Below are positions 17,877-26,804 of a DNA stretch of 64,000 nt, piece by piece. The translations under genes and the position numbers were made by a program. How positions within the stretch are numbered: the first letter of the stretch is position 1; each line of letters begins with the position of its first letter. The notes under the pieces were generated by a model, which ran no database searches, was not told the origin of the DNA, and was given only the letters and a program-made list of their open reading frames with translations. Origin of the DNA: Paenibacillus caseinilyticus (GTDB lineage: Bacteria > Bacillota > Bacilli > Paenibacillales > NBRC-103111); contig NZ_JAQAGY010000023.1 in assembly GCF_027533645.1 (NCBI RefSeq), positions 1-64,000 of the forward strand. The letters are read 5' to 3'.

Positions 17877-18761
17877 ATGGCAGCGAATACGATGGAAGTC
17901 AAAAGGGGCCTGGGCGTGAAATCGGCCGCCCCCCGGCGGACGGCCTGGCTGGGTACGGTGCTGGTCTATACGGGCATGGGACTCGGTGCGCTCGCTTCGC
18001 TCTTCCCATTCTACTGGCTCTTCGTCATGTCGACGGCAACGACGGCGGACATGTTCCGCTTCCCGCCGAGGCTGCTGCCGAGCGACCAGCTTCTCGTGAA
18101 CATCAACAAAGTGCTGAACGGGGTAGGGTTCTTCCAGTCCTTCGGCAACTCGCTGCTCGTGGCTGTGCTGCATACGGCTATGGTGCTGTTCTTCTGCTCG
18201 ATGGCGGGGTTTGCGTTCGCAAAGTTCGACTTCCCGGGCAAAAAGCCGCTGTTCCTCTTCCTCCTCCTGACGATGATGGTCCCCCAGCAGCTCGGGCTCA
18301 TCCCGCAGTTCATCATTATGCAGAAGCTCGGGTGGATCAACGAACTGAAGGCGCTCATCATTCCGGGCGCCGCCAGCGCCTTCGGCATCTTCTGGATGCG
18401 GCAGTACACGGACTCGGTCATCCATGACGAGCTCATCAACGCGGGGCGGATCGACGGCTGCCGCTCGTTCGACCTCTACTGGCTCGTGGCGCTGCCGATC
18501 TTGAAGCCGGCGCTGGCCACGCTCGGGATCATTACGTTCCTCGGGTCGTGGAACGACTACCTGTGGCCGCTCGTCGTGATCTCCGTGCAGGAGAAGTTCA
18601 CCTTGCAGATGCTCATCGCCTCGATGAACGGGGTATACAGCACCGACTATTCCATGGTCATGGCCGCCACCCTCATGGCGACCGTCCCGCTGATCGTCGT
18701 CTTCACGCTCTTCTCGCGCCAGTTCATCGCCGGACTCATGCAAGGTTCGGTGAAGGATTGA
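17877..18761 (+). CDS. sugar ABC transporter permease (MalG type)
   Basis: 294 aa, six predicted transmembrane helices. EAA loop: ELINAGRIDGCRSFDLYW followed by LPILKPALATLGI, and the usual C-terminal SWNDYLWPLVV and SRQFIAGLMQGSVKD. Its ATG follows the stop codon of the previous permease directly, so the two are translationally coupled. Partner of the MalF-type permease. Confidence 0.93.
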   Translation: MAANTMEVKRGLGVKSAAPRRTAWLGTVLVYTGMGLGALASLFPFYWLFVMSTATTADMFRFPPRLLPSDQLLVNINKVLNGVGFFQSFGNSLLVAVLHTAMVLFFCSMAGFAFAKFDFPGKKPLFLFLLLTMMVPQQLGLIPQFIIMQKLGWINELKALIIPGAASAFGIFWMRQYTDSVIHDELINAGRIDGCRSFDLYWLVALPILKPALATLGIITFLGSWNDYLWPLVVISVQEKFTLQMLIASMNGVYSTDYSMVMAATLMATVPLIVVFTLFSRQFIAGLMQGSVKD

Positions 18762-19023
18762 CGAGAGAGGGCTGCGGTGTCGGAGCCGCACTGCAAGTAC
18801 CTAAGCGTCTTGTCCCTGTCAGGGGATAGGATGCTTATTGGTATCTAAGAATTTATATCTCGCTAGGGCTCGATCCTGTAATCTTATATATCTTATAAAC
18901 GCGCATCGTCCTTAAAGGACGGCGAAACCGTTTATCTTGGTCTGTCACGGCATCTCGGCCGGTAGGGACCGGGCCGGCGGACTTCGGCAGCCCGGCGAAT
19001 CTCATGCCGGGGAAGGGGCCGGT
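18762..19023. other. intergenic region with short palindromes
   Basis: No gene seen. It holds a perfect inverted repeat CGTCCTT-A-AAGGACG (18907-18921) in an A+T-richer stretch, and TCCCTG/CAGGGG near 18815. Neither is followed by a T tract. One of them may end the sugar operon or be a regulatory site. Confidence 0.4.
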
Positions 19024-19052
19024 TTGGCTCCCGCGGAGGGAAGGGGTATAAT
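19024..19052 (+). promoter_or_regulatory. sigma-A promoter of the sugar dehydrogenase gene
   Basis: TTGGCT (19024-19029), 17 bp, TATAAT (19047-19052), 28 bp upstream of the start codon. Confidence 0.75.
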
Positions 19053-19080
19053 AAGAAGAAAAGCCAAGGAGGATCTTCCC

Positions 19081-20271
19081 ATGACGCTTCCCTTGAGATG
19101 GACGTCTGCCGTATTGGCCGCAGCGCTTGCCCTCGGCGGGTGCGAGGCGAAGGAGGGGACGTCCCCGGCTGCAGGAATGCAGGAGCCGGGAGCCGGGACC
19201 TCGAAGGGCGCGGACGAAGCCATGCCCTACACGCAGGAGGTTGTCGCATCGGGACTGCAGGTGCCATGGGAGATCGGTTTTGCGCCGGACGGGCGGATCT
19301 TCTTCACGGAGCGGGGCGGTTCGCTTCGCGTAATCCGGGAGGGCCGGGTGGCGGCAGAGCCTGTGTTTACCTTTGATGCGGCGCTCTACAAAGAAGGCGA
19401 GGCCGGAGTTCTCGGATTTGCTTTGGACCCGGAGTTCGCGGGCAATGGCTACATCTACGTGTATCACACGTATACGCGTGACGGGAAGCCGGTGAACCAA
19501 GTGGTGCGCCTGAAGGAGAGCGGCGGCCGGGCGGTCCTGGACAAGGTGGTGCTGGACGGGCTGCCCGCCGCCCGGACGCATGACGGCGGCCGGGTGAAGT
19601 TCGGCCCGGACGGCATGCTCTACGTGACGAACGGCGACGCGGGCACACCGCTGAATGCCCAGGACCTGAAGGTGCTTGCCGGCAAAATCCTCCGGATCAC
19701 CCCGGACGGCGGCATCCCGGCGGATAATCCGTTCCCGGGCTCGCCGGTATACAGCCTCGGGCACCGCAATCCGCAGGGGCTCGCCTGGCATCCGGTCACG
19801 GGCCGGCTGTACAGCACGGAGCACGGGCAGACGGCGCACGACGAGCTCAACCTGATCGAGCCGGGCGCCAACTACGGCTGGCCTCTGCTCCAGGGAGACG
19901 AGACGGCGGTGAAGCCGGGGGATGAAGGCCAGCTCGGACCCGGGCCGCTCAAGAAGCCGCTTGCGCACAGCGCAGAGGAGACATGGGCTCCATCCGGCAT
20001 CGCCTTCGTGACGAAGGGTCCGTGGAAGAACACACTGTTGGCCGCGAATCTCCGCGGCACGCAGGTGCTCCGCTTCACGCTGTCCGAAGACGGGCAGAGC
20101 GTGCACAGCATCGACACGCTGCTGAAGGGCGAACGGGGACGGCTCCGCGCCGTGGCCGAAGGTCCCGACGGCTCGCTGTACGTCCTCACGAACAACCGTG
20201 ACGGCCGCGGACAGCCGCAGCCGGATGACGATAAGATCATCCGGCTGAAACCGGCGGCAGCGGCGAAGTAG
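19081..20271 (+). CDS. secreted PQQ-dependent sugar (aldose/sorbosone) dehydrogenase family lipoprotein
   Basis: 396 aa. Signal peptide with lipobox LALGGC, then a six-bladed glucose/sorbosone dehydrogenase propeller: VPWEIGFAPDGRIFFTERGG, GVLGFALDPEFAGNGYIYVY, HDGGRVKFGPDGMLYVTNGD, YSLGHRNPQGLAWHP and STEHGQTAHDELNLIEPGANYGWP. Relatives such as YliI oxidise aldoses with PQQ as cofactor. Start ATG 19081 follows AAGGAGG and is the only one giving a signal peptide. No PQQ synthesis genes are nearby, so the cofactor is either scavenged or made elsewhere. Confidence 0.88.
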   Translation: MTLPLRWTSAVLAAALALGGCEAKEGTSPAAGMQEPGAGTSKGADEAMPYTQEVVASGLQVPWEIGFAPDGRIFFTERGGSLRVIREGRVAAEPVFTFDAALYKEGEAGVLGFALDPEFAGNGYIYVYHTYTRDGKPVNQVVRLKESGGRAVLDKVVLDGLPAARTHDGGRVKFGPDGMLYVTNGDAGTPLNAQDLKVLAGKILRITPDGGIPADNPFPGSPVYSLGHRNPQGLAWHPVTGRLYSTEHGQTAHDELNLIEPGANYGWPLLQGDETAVKPGDEGQLGPGPLKKPLAHSAEETWAPSGIAFVTKGPWKNTLLAANLRGTQVLRFTLSEDGQSVHSIDTLLKGERGRLRAVAEGPDGSLYVLTNNRDGRGQPQPDDDKIIRLKPAAAAK

Positions 20272-20353
20272 GAGCCCGCGTGAAGCCGTAGCGGCAGCTC
20301 AATAACAGCTCCTGCCGCAGCACGATTCAAATGAAAAGAGGAATATACACCCT

Positions 20354-21553
20354 ATGCAGGATATCCAATTACCGCAGCTGCTCGGCCGGTTGTTCGGGGA
20401 GCGCCTCCTGATCCAGGCGACGCTCAGCCAAGTGAGAGGCACCGACCCGACGGGCCGCGGCTGCACGAAGATTACGATCAAGCCGGTGGAGCTGAAGGAG
20501 GGGCTGCGCTACCAGTTCAGCTCGTTCTGCGGGCCGAAGGTGCTCCATGAGAACCTGGAGACGGAACATGCCGAAGCGCAGCTTCGGGAGCTGCTGACGG
20601 AGCGGTTCCGCCAAGGGCTGCTTCAGACGGGAGAGGCCGACTATCAGGTGCTCGTCAGCAAGAAGGGCAAGCTCGGCATTCTGCGCAAGCCGCCGACCAA
20701 GCAGGCGTCCGCTGCACTCTCGCACGACCGCCGGAAGAACTACACGCTGGACGAAGGCGTGCCAGTGCCGTTCCTGGTCGAGCTCGGCATCATGAACGCC
20801 GATGGCAAGGTGCTCGCGAAGAAGTACGACAAGTTCCGCCAGATCAACCGCTTCGTGGAGATGATTGCCGACGTGCTGCCCCATCTGCCGAAGGACCGGA
20901 CGCTGAATATTATCGATTTTGGCTGCGGCAAGTCGTATCTCACCTTCGCGATGTACCATTTCCTGAAGATCATGCACGGCTTCGATCTGCGGATTATCGG
21001 GCTGGACCTCAAGGAAGACGTCATCCGCGACTGCTCGCTGCTGGCGGAGAAACTCGGCTATGAGGGGCTGCGCTTCCTGGTGGGCGACATCGCCAAGTAT
21101 GATGAGCTGCGCCAGGTCGACATGGTCGTCACGCTGCACGCTTGCGACACGGCCACGGATGCGGCCCTGGAGAAAGCGGTGCGCTGGGGCGCTTCCGTCA
21201 TCCTGTCCGTGCCCTGCTGCCAGCATGAGCTGTTCCGTCAGGTAGAGAGCGAGGTGCTCTCGCCGCTGCTGCAGCACGGCATTCTCAAGGAGCGCTTCTC
21301 GGCGCTCGCCACCGACGCGATCCGGTCCAAGCTGCTGGAGCTGCTCGGCTACAAGACGCAGATGCTCGAGTTCATCGACCTCGAGCATACGCCGAAGAAC
21401 CTGCTGATCCGCGCCGTACGGGCAGCCAGGCCGCTGACGCAGGCGGAAGCGGGGAGGCTCGCGGCGGAGTACACCGCCTTCCGGAGCTTCCTCCATGCGG
21501 AGCCGTACCTGGAGCGCGCGATGCGGGAAGAGCTGGGACCGCTGCTCGCATAG
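20354..21553 (+). CDS. class I SAM-dependent methyltransferase (Methyltransf_32-like)
   Basis: 399 aa. An N-terminal region of about 150 residues without a recognised fold precedes a Rossmann methyltransferase domain. Motif I is IIDFGCGKSYLTFAMYH near residue 189, the acidic ribose-binding residue is in IIGLDLKEDV, and the late motif reads VVTLHACDTATDAALEKA with SVPCCQHEL. This pattern occurs in a family annotated as Methyltransf_32, whose substrates are mostly unknown and may be RNA. Ribosome site AAGAGGA is 10 bp upstream. Separate transcription unit ending at the terminator near 21700. Confidence 0.82.
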   Translation: MQDIQLPQLLGRLFGERLLIQATLSQVRGTDPTGRGCTKITIKPVELKEGLRYQFSSFCGPKVLHENLETEHAEAQLRELLTERFRQGLLQTGEADYQVLVSKKGKLGILRKPPTKQASAALSHDRRKNYTLDEGVPVPFLVELGIMNADGKVLAKKYDKFRQINRFVEMIADVLPHLPKDRTLNIIDFGCGKSYLTFAMYHFLKIMHGFDLRIIGLDLKEDVIRDCSLLAEKLGYEGLRFLVGDIAKYDELRQVDMVVTLHACDTATDAALEKAVRWGASVILSVPCCQHELFRQVESEVLSPLLQHGILKERFSALATDAIRSKLLELLGYKTQMLEFIDLEHTPKNLLIRAVRAARPLTQAEAGRLAAEYTAFRSFLHAEPYLERAMREELGPLLA

Positions 21554-21679
21554 CTTGCCGGCCCCAATTGCTGGAGGAGGGGAAGTCCTCCCGGTCAGCA
21601 GGGCAGCCCATGATATCGGTTTTCTACTATGTATAGGTACAGGGTAAGTAAAGGTACTGGGAACCCTCCCCGGTACCGG

Positions 21680-21716
21680 CAGCCGTTCGGACGTTTTGCG
21701 TCCGGCGGCTGTTTTT
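21680..21716 (+). terminator. Rho-independent terminator
   Basis: A long stem (CAGCCG with CGGCTG outside, CGGACG with CGTCCG inside) followed by TTTTT; lies 127 bp after the methyltransferase stop. Confidence 0.85.
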
Positions 21717-22098
21717 CTTTGGGCTTGAATCCCGTACCGTACTTCCCCCTCTATTCTTCCCCTATGTGCCTTTTGGGCAGTCCACGAGCCGGTTCTGCCG
21801 CTTTCCAACGACTTCCTTTAAGGGCCGACCCCGCGGTCCTAAGGGCTTTTTGCGATGATTTGCCCGCCAGCGAGCTTAAGTATCCGTATGCGTGAGCATT
21901 AGAGTTTAAAAAGCGCTTTCATACACCTTCATCCGATTATTTGAAGGAAAATCGTCCTTTTTCCCGGTTCCCTAGATTGCTGGAAATCTGATATATTCTT
22001 TTAGTACCATTTATTTCGGAATGCAAAATATTTAATTATGAATCAATTGGCGGTCAACCTTATCCGTTGCTCCGCTTGATGCGGAGGGGGAGAGCCTT
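21717..22098. other. intergenic region upstream of the efflux operon, with cre-like site
   Basis: No gene in about 380 bp. On the reverse strand, 21908-21921 reads TGAAAGCGCTTTTT, matching 12 of 14 positions of the catabolite-responsive element consensus around a palindromic AAAGCGCTTT core. The last 130 bp before the MarR gene are A+T-rich and should hold the operon promoter, but no clear -35/-10 pair stands out. Confidence 0.4.
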
Positions 22099-22539
22099 GT
22101 GACGGAACCGGAACCGCATGATGTACTGCTTCAGCGATTGGAAGAGACGCACCGGCAGCTGCAGCGGAGGATGATCGCGAAATGGAACGAGGCCAGCCCG
22201 ATGAGGCTCACCCGCCAGCAGGCGAATCTTCTGCTTCACATTGGAGATTGCGGCCATCTCAGCATGTCCGACTTGACGGAGTTCTTATGCGTGACTTCGG
22301 GAGCGGCCACCTTCGTCTGCGACAAGCTGGCGGAGAAGGGGCTGATCGAACGGACACGGCAGGCTGGAGACCGCCGGGTCGTCTCGCTGCAGCTAAGCGA
22401 AGAAGGCCGGCACACGGCAGGGGCGATCCGCCGGCTGAAGCGGTCGATCGCCGAGCGGATGACCGAAGGGGTCACCCAGGAAGAGCTGGATGCGGTCGAC
22501 CGGTTGTTCCGTACCGCGCTTCATAATCTGTCGCAGTAG
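22099..22539 (+). CDS. MarR family transcriptional regulator (first of pair)
   Basis: 146 aa winged-helix protein: LTRQQANLLLHIGDCGHLSMSDLTEFLCVTS (helix-turn-helix), DKLAEKGLIERTRQAGDRRVV (wing with conserved DxR). Start is GTG after GGAGGGGG. It is followed 72 bp later by a second MarR gene and the efflux genes, so it probably represses the operon and is released by a toxic compound. Two MarR genes side by side at one pump are unusual. Confidence 0.88.
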   Translation: MTEPEPHDVLLQRLEETHRQLQRRMIAKWNEASPMRLTRQQANLLLHIGDCGHLSMSDLTEFLCVTSGAATFVCDKLAEKGLIERTRQAGDRRVVSLQLSEEGRHTAGAIRRLKRSIAERMTEGVTQEELDAVDRLFRTALHNLSQ

Positions 22540-22611
22540 CGGGAAGCGCTTGGCATAAGGCTGTGCAGTTCGTTATTGATTTACATACAACCCAAAGGAG
22601 GAATGGCCACC

Positions 22612-23049
22612 ATGGATCTCGACAGCCGGTTTTTCCGGATGATTCGGGAGCTCACCGGGCGAATGCATGCCGTACGAAGCGAGAGACTCAAGGAAGTGGG
22701 GATTACGCTGCCCCAAATGCTCGTGGTGATTCAGGTGTTCCAGGGACCAAAGACGGTCGGCGGGATTGTGGAAGCCGTGCAGCTCTCTTATAGTACCGTA
22801 TCGGGCATTGTGGACCGGCTCGAGCGTGATGGCTGGGTGCAGCGGGTAGGGGACCAGCAGGACCGGCGGGTCATCTGGATTCACAAGACGGAGAAGCTCG
22901 AAGCGGCCAAGGAACGATATGCCCTGTTCGAAGAACAAGCATACGGGGAGCTGTTGAAAGGTCTGAGCGAAGAGGAACTGCGTATCGTGTCCGAGTCGGT
23001 CAATTTGATTTTGAACCAAATGGAGAAGAAGGTTGAGGAGAAAGCATGA
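22612..23049 (+). CDS. yhbI: MarR family regulator of efflux operon (YhbI-like)
   Basis: 145 aa. Winged-helix motifs ITLPQMLVVIQVFQGPKTVGGIVEAVQLSYSTVS region and IVDRLERDGWVQRVGDQQDRR. The position directly before a short HlyD adaptor and an EmrB-like pump matches B. subtilis yhbI-yhbJ-yhcA. ATG 22612 is preferred to the ATG at 22603, since AAAGGAGG (22594-22601) is too close to the latter. Its stop overlaps the adaptor start as ATGA. Confidence 0.85.
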   Translation: MDLDSRFFRMIRELTGRMHAVRSERLKEVGITLPQMLVVIQVFQGPKTVGGIVEAVQLSYSTVSGIVDRLERDGWVQRVGDQQDRRVIWIHKTEKLEAAKERYALFEEQAYGELLKGLSEEELRIVSESVNLILNQMEKKVEEKA

Positions 23050-23705
23050 AGCGAAAAGGCGTACTATACACCATATTGGCGGCCATGATTGTGGTCGGCG
23101 GCGGCATCGGCGGCTACTTCTGGTATAACGGACAGCACTATGTGTCGACCGAGGATGCGAGACTGACGGCGGACATCTACCGCGTGATGCCGCGGGTAAC
23201 GGGGAAGGTGACCTCTCTGTCCGTAGAAGAAGGGGATCAGGTGCTGGCGGACCAAATCATTGCCCAGCAGGACAGCAGCAACCTGGCGGTCTCGATGCTG
23301 GACCAGGCGGCCCTGCGGGCTCCGATCTCCGGTACGGTGATCAAGACGATGGTTCATACGGGCGAAGTCGCTTCGCCGGGGCAGACGGTGGCGATGGTCA
23401 TCGACAAGTCGAAGCTCTACATTATGGCGAACATTGAAGAAACCTATATCAACCGCGTGCATGACGGCCAGAAAGTGGAGATCACGGTCGATACCTTCCC
23501 GGGCGCTACGCTGACCGGAACGGTGAAGGAGGTCAGCAAGGCAACGGCATCGACCTTTGCCCTGCTGCCTTCGACGAACACGAGCGGGAACTTCACGAAG
23601 GTGACCCAGCGAATCCCGGTTAAGATCGCGGTAGATGACCAGCAGGGGCTGGATCTGTCGCCGGGGATGAGCACGGTCATCAAGATTAACGTCAAAGACA
23701 ACTAA
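23046..23705 (+). CDS. yhbJ: short HlyD/EmrA-family adaptor (YhbJ-like)
   Basis: 219 aa. An N-terminal membrane anchor (VLYTILAAMIVVGGGIGGYFW) is followed by a biotinyl-lipoyl domain (VSTEDARLTADIYRVMPRV, VEEGDQVLADQIIAQQD) and a beta-barrel (KVEITVDTFPGATLTGTV). The long coiled-coil hairpin of EmrA is missing: the lipoyl halves are joined by only about 10 residues (SSNLAVSMLDQAAL), a feature of the YhbJ type. It should connect the pump to the cell envelope. Translationally coupled (ATGA) to the MarR gene. Confidence 0.85.
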   Translation: MKRKGVLYTILAAMIVVGGGIGGYFWYNGQHYVSTEDARLTADIYRVMPRVTGKVTSLSVEEGDQVLADQIIAQQDSSNLAVSMLDQAALRAPISGTVIKTMVHTGEVASPGQTVAMVIDKSKLYIMANIEETYINRVHDGQKVEITVDTFPGATLTGTVKEVSKATASTFALLPSTNTSGNFTKVTQRIPVKIAVDDQQGLDLSPGMSTVIKINVKDN

Positions 23706-23737
23706 AATGCGAGATAGAGATGAAGAGGAGTATAGCC

Positions 23738-25057
23738 ATGAATCGTAACCACAAACTTTGGGCTCCCGCACTGCTTTCCCTGGCCTTGGCAGCAGCGCTG
23801 CCGGGCTGCAGCACGGAACCGGGCCATGCGGCCGCCGGAGGCAAAGCCGCTTACCAATTGATGCAGCTCTCGCAGGGCACGCAGGTCAGCCTGAGCGGGA
23901 AGATCATCCCCGATCAGGAAGTGAAGGTCGTCTCCAAGGGCTCCGGCAAAGTAGCCGCCGTGAGCGTGGAAGAAGGCGCGGCCGTCCATAAGGGCGACGT
24001 GCTCGTACAGCTCGAGACAGACGATCTGCTCACCCAGGTGCGGCAGGCGGAATCGGGCATGGTCGGGGCGCAGGCGAAGCTTGCGGATCTGCAGGCCGGC
24101 GCCCGGCCGCAGGAGATTGCGGCGCTCGAGAGCGCCGTCGCGGCAGCCAAGGCCGCGCAGGAGCAGGCAGGGGCGGTAGTGCAGCAGAGCAAGGCCGGGT
24201 TCGATCTGGCGACGAGCTCTTATAACCGTCTGCGCAACCTCTATGACAGCTCCGCGTCGGTGAGCAAGGAAGATCTCGATAAGGGCACCTTCGAGTACGA
24301 GAAAGCCCGTACGGCCTACGAGCAGACCCAGGCAGCCTACAAAGCGGCCGGCGCCCAGGTCGAAGCGGCGCAGGCGAAGCTGGATCTGGCACGCAGCGGC
24401 GCCACGGATAATACGCTCAAGGCGACGCAGGCCGAGGTGACCCGGCTCTCCGCGACGCTGGACTTGGCCAATTCCTCGCTGAACAACGCGGCCGTAACCG
24501 CCCCGGTGGACGGCATCGTCGTGAAGCGGAATATCCAGCCTGGCGAGATGGCACAGGCAGGGACGGCTCTGCTGTCCGTAGTGAAGATGGACCGCGTCCA
24601 GGTGGAGGTCAGTGCGGCCGACAACCAGATCGCGAAGATCAAGACGGGAGCCGAAGTGGAAGTGAAGGTGCCGACGGCCGGCGACCAGCCGTTCAAAGGG
24701 ACGGTCACCTTCGTCTCGCCGGTAGCCACGCCGAACACGAGCTCGTTCCCGGTTAAAGTAACAGTCGATAACCAGGAAGGCAAGCTTTTTGCCGGCATGG
24801 TAGCGGAAGTGGTTACGAGCAGCGGCACCCAGCAGAAGCTGGAAGTGCCGAAGTCCGCCGTATTGCAGCGTGAGGGCAAAGCTTTCGTAGCGGTGGCGGA
24901 CAGCAATGGCAAAGCCAAACTGGTCGAAGTTCAGGCCGAAGAAAAGAACGCCGAGTGGGTATACGTTCAGGAGAGCGACCAGCTCAAGGCCGGGCAGTCC
25001 ATCGTCATGAATCCGGACGCAGCCCTTGCTGACGGCACCGCCCTGAAAGCGGAATAG
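23738..25057 (+). CDS. periplasmic-adaptor-like lipoprotein (RND/HlyD family)
   Basis: 439 aa. Lipoprotein signal peptide ending LAAALPGC, then a full membrane-fusion-protein architecture: lipoyl half, an alpha-helical hairpin of about 130 residues rich in Ala, Gln and Lys (VRQAESGMVGAQAKLADLQ onward to AKLDLARSGATDN), second lipoyl half (VTAPVDGIVVKRNIQPGE), beta-barrel and membrane-proximal domain. ATG 23738 has AGAGGAG seven bases upstream. It is the second adaptor in the operon and the only one with a hairpin. Which adaptor contacts the MFS pump is unclear. Confidence 0.85.
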   Translation: MNRNHKLWAPALLSLALAAALPGCSTEPGHAAAGGKAAYQLMQLSQGTQVSLSGKIIPDQEVKVVSKGSGKVAAVSVEEGAAVHKGDVLVQLETDDLLTQVRQAESGMVGAQAKLADLQAGARPQEIAALESAVAAAKAAQEQAGAVVQQSKAGFDLATSSYNRLRNLYDSSASVSKEDLDKGTFEYEKARTAYEQTQAAYKAAGAQVEAAQAKLDLARSGATDNTLKATQAEVTRLSATLDLANSSLNNAAVTAPVDGIVVKRNIQPGEMAQAGTALLSVVKMDRVQVEVSAADNQIAKIKTGAEVEVKVPTAGDQPFKGTVTFVSPVATPNTSSFPVKVTVDNQEGKLFAGMVAEVVTSSGTQQKLEVPKSAVLQREGKAFVAVADSNGKAKLVEVQAEEKNAEWVYVQESDQLKAGQSIVMNPDAALADGTALKAE

Positions 25058-25068
25058 GAGGTACGCGC

Positions 25069-26712
25069 ATGGCCGACATACCCGACAACAAGACAGAGCC
25101 CGCCGCGAACAGCGGCATGTGGCTGGCGCTCATTGCCATCGTCATGGGTACCTTCGTCTCCGTATTGAATTCCTCCCTGATGAACGTGGCGATGAACAAA
25201 TTCGTCGCGGTTTTCGGCTCGTCGGTGAATACCGTCCAATGGGTCATCACCGGTTACATGCTGGCATCCGCGATGGTCATTCCGATGAGTGGTTTTCTCG
25301 GGGCACGGTTCGGTAACAAAAATATATTCGTCTACTCCGTAGCCGGCTTCACCCTCGGTTCGGTGCTCTGCGGACTGGCATGGAGCGACAGCTCGCTCAT
25401 CTTTTTCCGAATCATCCAAGGTTTCGCCGGGGGCTTCATCATGCCGGTCGGTATGGCCATTATCTATACTACGTTTCCCCGGGAGAAAACAGGAACAGCG
25501 CTGGGCCTGTGGGGGGTAGCCGCGATGGTGGCCCCGGCACTGGGTCCGACGCTCGGGGGCTATCTGATCCAGCATTACAGCTGGCGCCTTCTGTTCTTCA
25601 TCAATATCCCTATCGGGGTCCTGGCGATTATCCTCGGCCGGATTCTGTTGAAGGATGCGCAGCCGGTCAAGGGGCTAAAGTTCGACCTGGCGGGCGCGCT
25701 CCTGTCGATGACCTTCTTCGGCACGCTGCTGCTCGCCCTAAGTAAAGGACAGTCCGAAGGCTGGACCTCGCTGTATATCATCTCGCTGCTCTTCGTCTCG
25801 GTATTCAGCCTGCTGCTGCTGATCTGGGTCGAGCTCGGCGTAGAGAAGCCGGTGCTCGATCTCCGGCTGTTCCGCAACATGAAGTTCACGATCTCGGTTA
25901 TCGCTTCGAGTCTCGTGATGATGGGGATGATGGGCGGTACGTTCTTAACGCCCGTCTATCTCCAGAGCATCCAGTCGCTGAGCCCGATGCAGACCGGACT
26001 CGTCCTGCTCCCGCAGTCGATCGCCATGGCGCTCATGATGCCGATCTCGGGCCGCCTGTTCGACCGCTTCGGCATTCTGCCGCTCGGCATTGCCGGGCTT
26101 ACGATTCTCGGGGCGACGACCCTCGAGCTGCACCATCTTACCGTGGATACGCCGAACCACTGGCTGAACGTCCTCCTGACGATTCGTGCCGTAGGCATCG
26201 GCCTCTGTATGATGCCGCTCACCTCGGCCGGGATGAACGCGATCCCGACCCACCAGATCGGCAACGCTTCGCCGTTGTCGAACGTCTGCCGGCAGGTTGC
26301 CGGTTCCATGGGGATCGCGCTGCTGACGGCCATCATGAGCAACCGCCAGACCATTCACTACCAGCACATCTCGGAGAGTGTAACGGTGGATTCGCTCACC
26401 GCAAGCCAGTCCATCTCGATGATCTCGGGAGCTGTGTACCAGTGGGGCGTCGATACGGCAACCGCTACAGGCGCCGCTACCTCGGTTATCGCCGGCGTGA
26501 TGCAGCTCGAAGCCTTAGCCCGTTCGATCGCCGATACGTTCTTCATCTCGGCGATTCCGGCGATCGTATGTATTCCGTTCGTGTTCCTGCTCGCCGGCAA
26601 GAAAAAATCGCCCGCTGCACCCGTGCAGCCGGATCAGCCGGATGGCGCCGCCAAGGATACAGCTCCCCAAGGCACGGCCTCCGGGGAGACGCCGGAGCTT
26701 GTGAAGGCCTAA
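25069..26712 (+). CDS. yhcA: DHA2-family MFS multidrug exporter (EmrB/YhcA-like)
   Basis: 547 aa with about 14 transmembrane segments. DHA2 signatures: VLNSSLMNVAMNKF near TM1, the loop GFLGARFGNKNIF, FRIIQGFAGGFIMPVGMAII, and motif C region ALGPTLGGYLIQHYSWRLLF. It exports hydrophobic drugs by proton antiport. The C-terminus carries a Pro/Ala-rich cytoplasmic tail. Start follows GGAGGTACGCGC, 11 bp after the adaptor. Operon order is MarR-MarR-adaptor-adaptor-pump. Confidence 0.92.
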   Translation: MADIPDNKTEPAANSGMWLALIAIVMGTFVSVLNSSLMNVAMNKFVAVFGSSVNTVQWVITGYMLASAMVIPMSGFLGARFGNKNIFVYSVAGFTLGSVLCGLAWSDSSLIFFRIIQGFAGGFIMPVGMAIIYTTFPREKTGTALGLWGVAAMVAPALGPTLGGYLIQHYSWRLLFFINIPIGVLAIILGRILLKDAQPVKGLKFDLAGALLSMTFFGTLLLALSKGQSEGWTSLYIISLLFVSVFSLLLLIWVELGVEKPVLDLRLFRNMKFTISVIASSLVMMGMMGGTFLTPVYLQSIQSLSPMQTGLVLLPQSIAMALMMPISGRLFDRFGILPLGIAGLTILGATTLELHHLTVDTPNHWLNVLLTIRAVGIGLCMMPLTSAGMNAIPTHQIGNASPLSNVCRQVAGSMGIALLTAIMSNRQTIHYQHISESVTVDSLTASQSISMISGAVYQWGVDTATATGAATSVIAGVMQLEALARSIADTFFISAIPAIVCIPFVFLLAGKKKSPAAPVQPDQPDGAAKDTAPQGTASGETPELVKA

Positions 26713-26804
26713 GAAAGATAGAGTCTTGCAGCATTCTTATTTCATCTTGATCTACTTGATTCATAGCACTCATCCCAGCAAGATACGATATAGGAGGCAT
26801 CATC

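Noticed and set aside
18937..19080. Extension of the sugar dehydrogenase frame upstream of 19081
   Set aside because: It would read through the TATAAT promoter and hide the lipoprotein signal peptide.
21629..21895. 89-aa plus-strand frame
   Set aside because: It spans the terminator at 21680-21716 and has no ribosome site or coding character.
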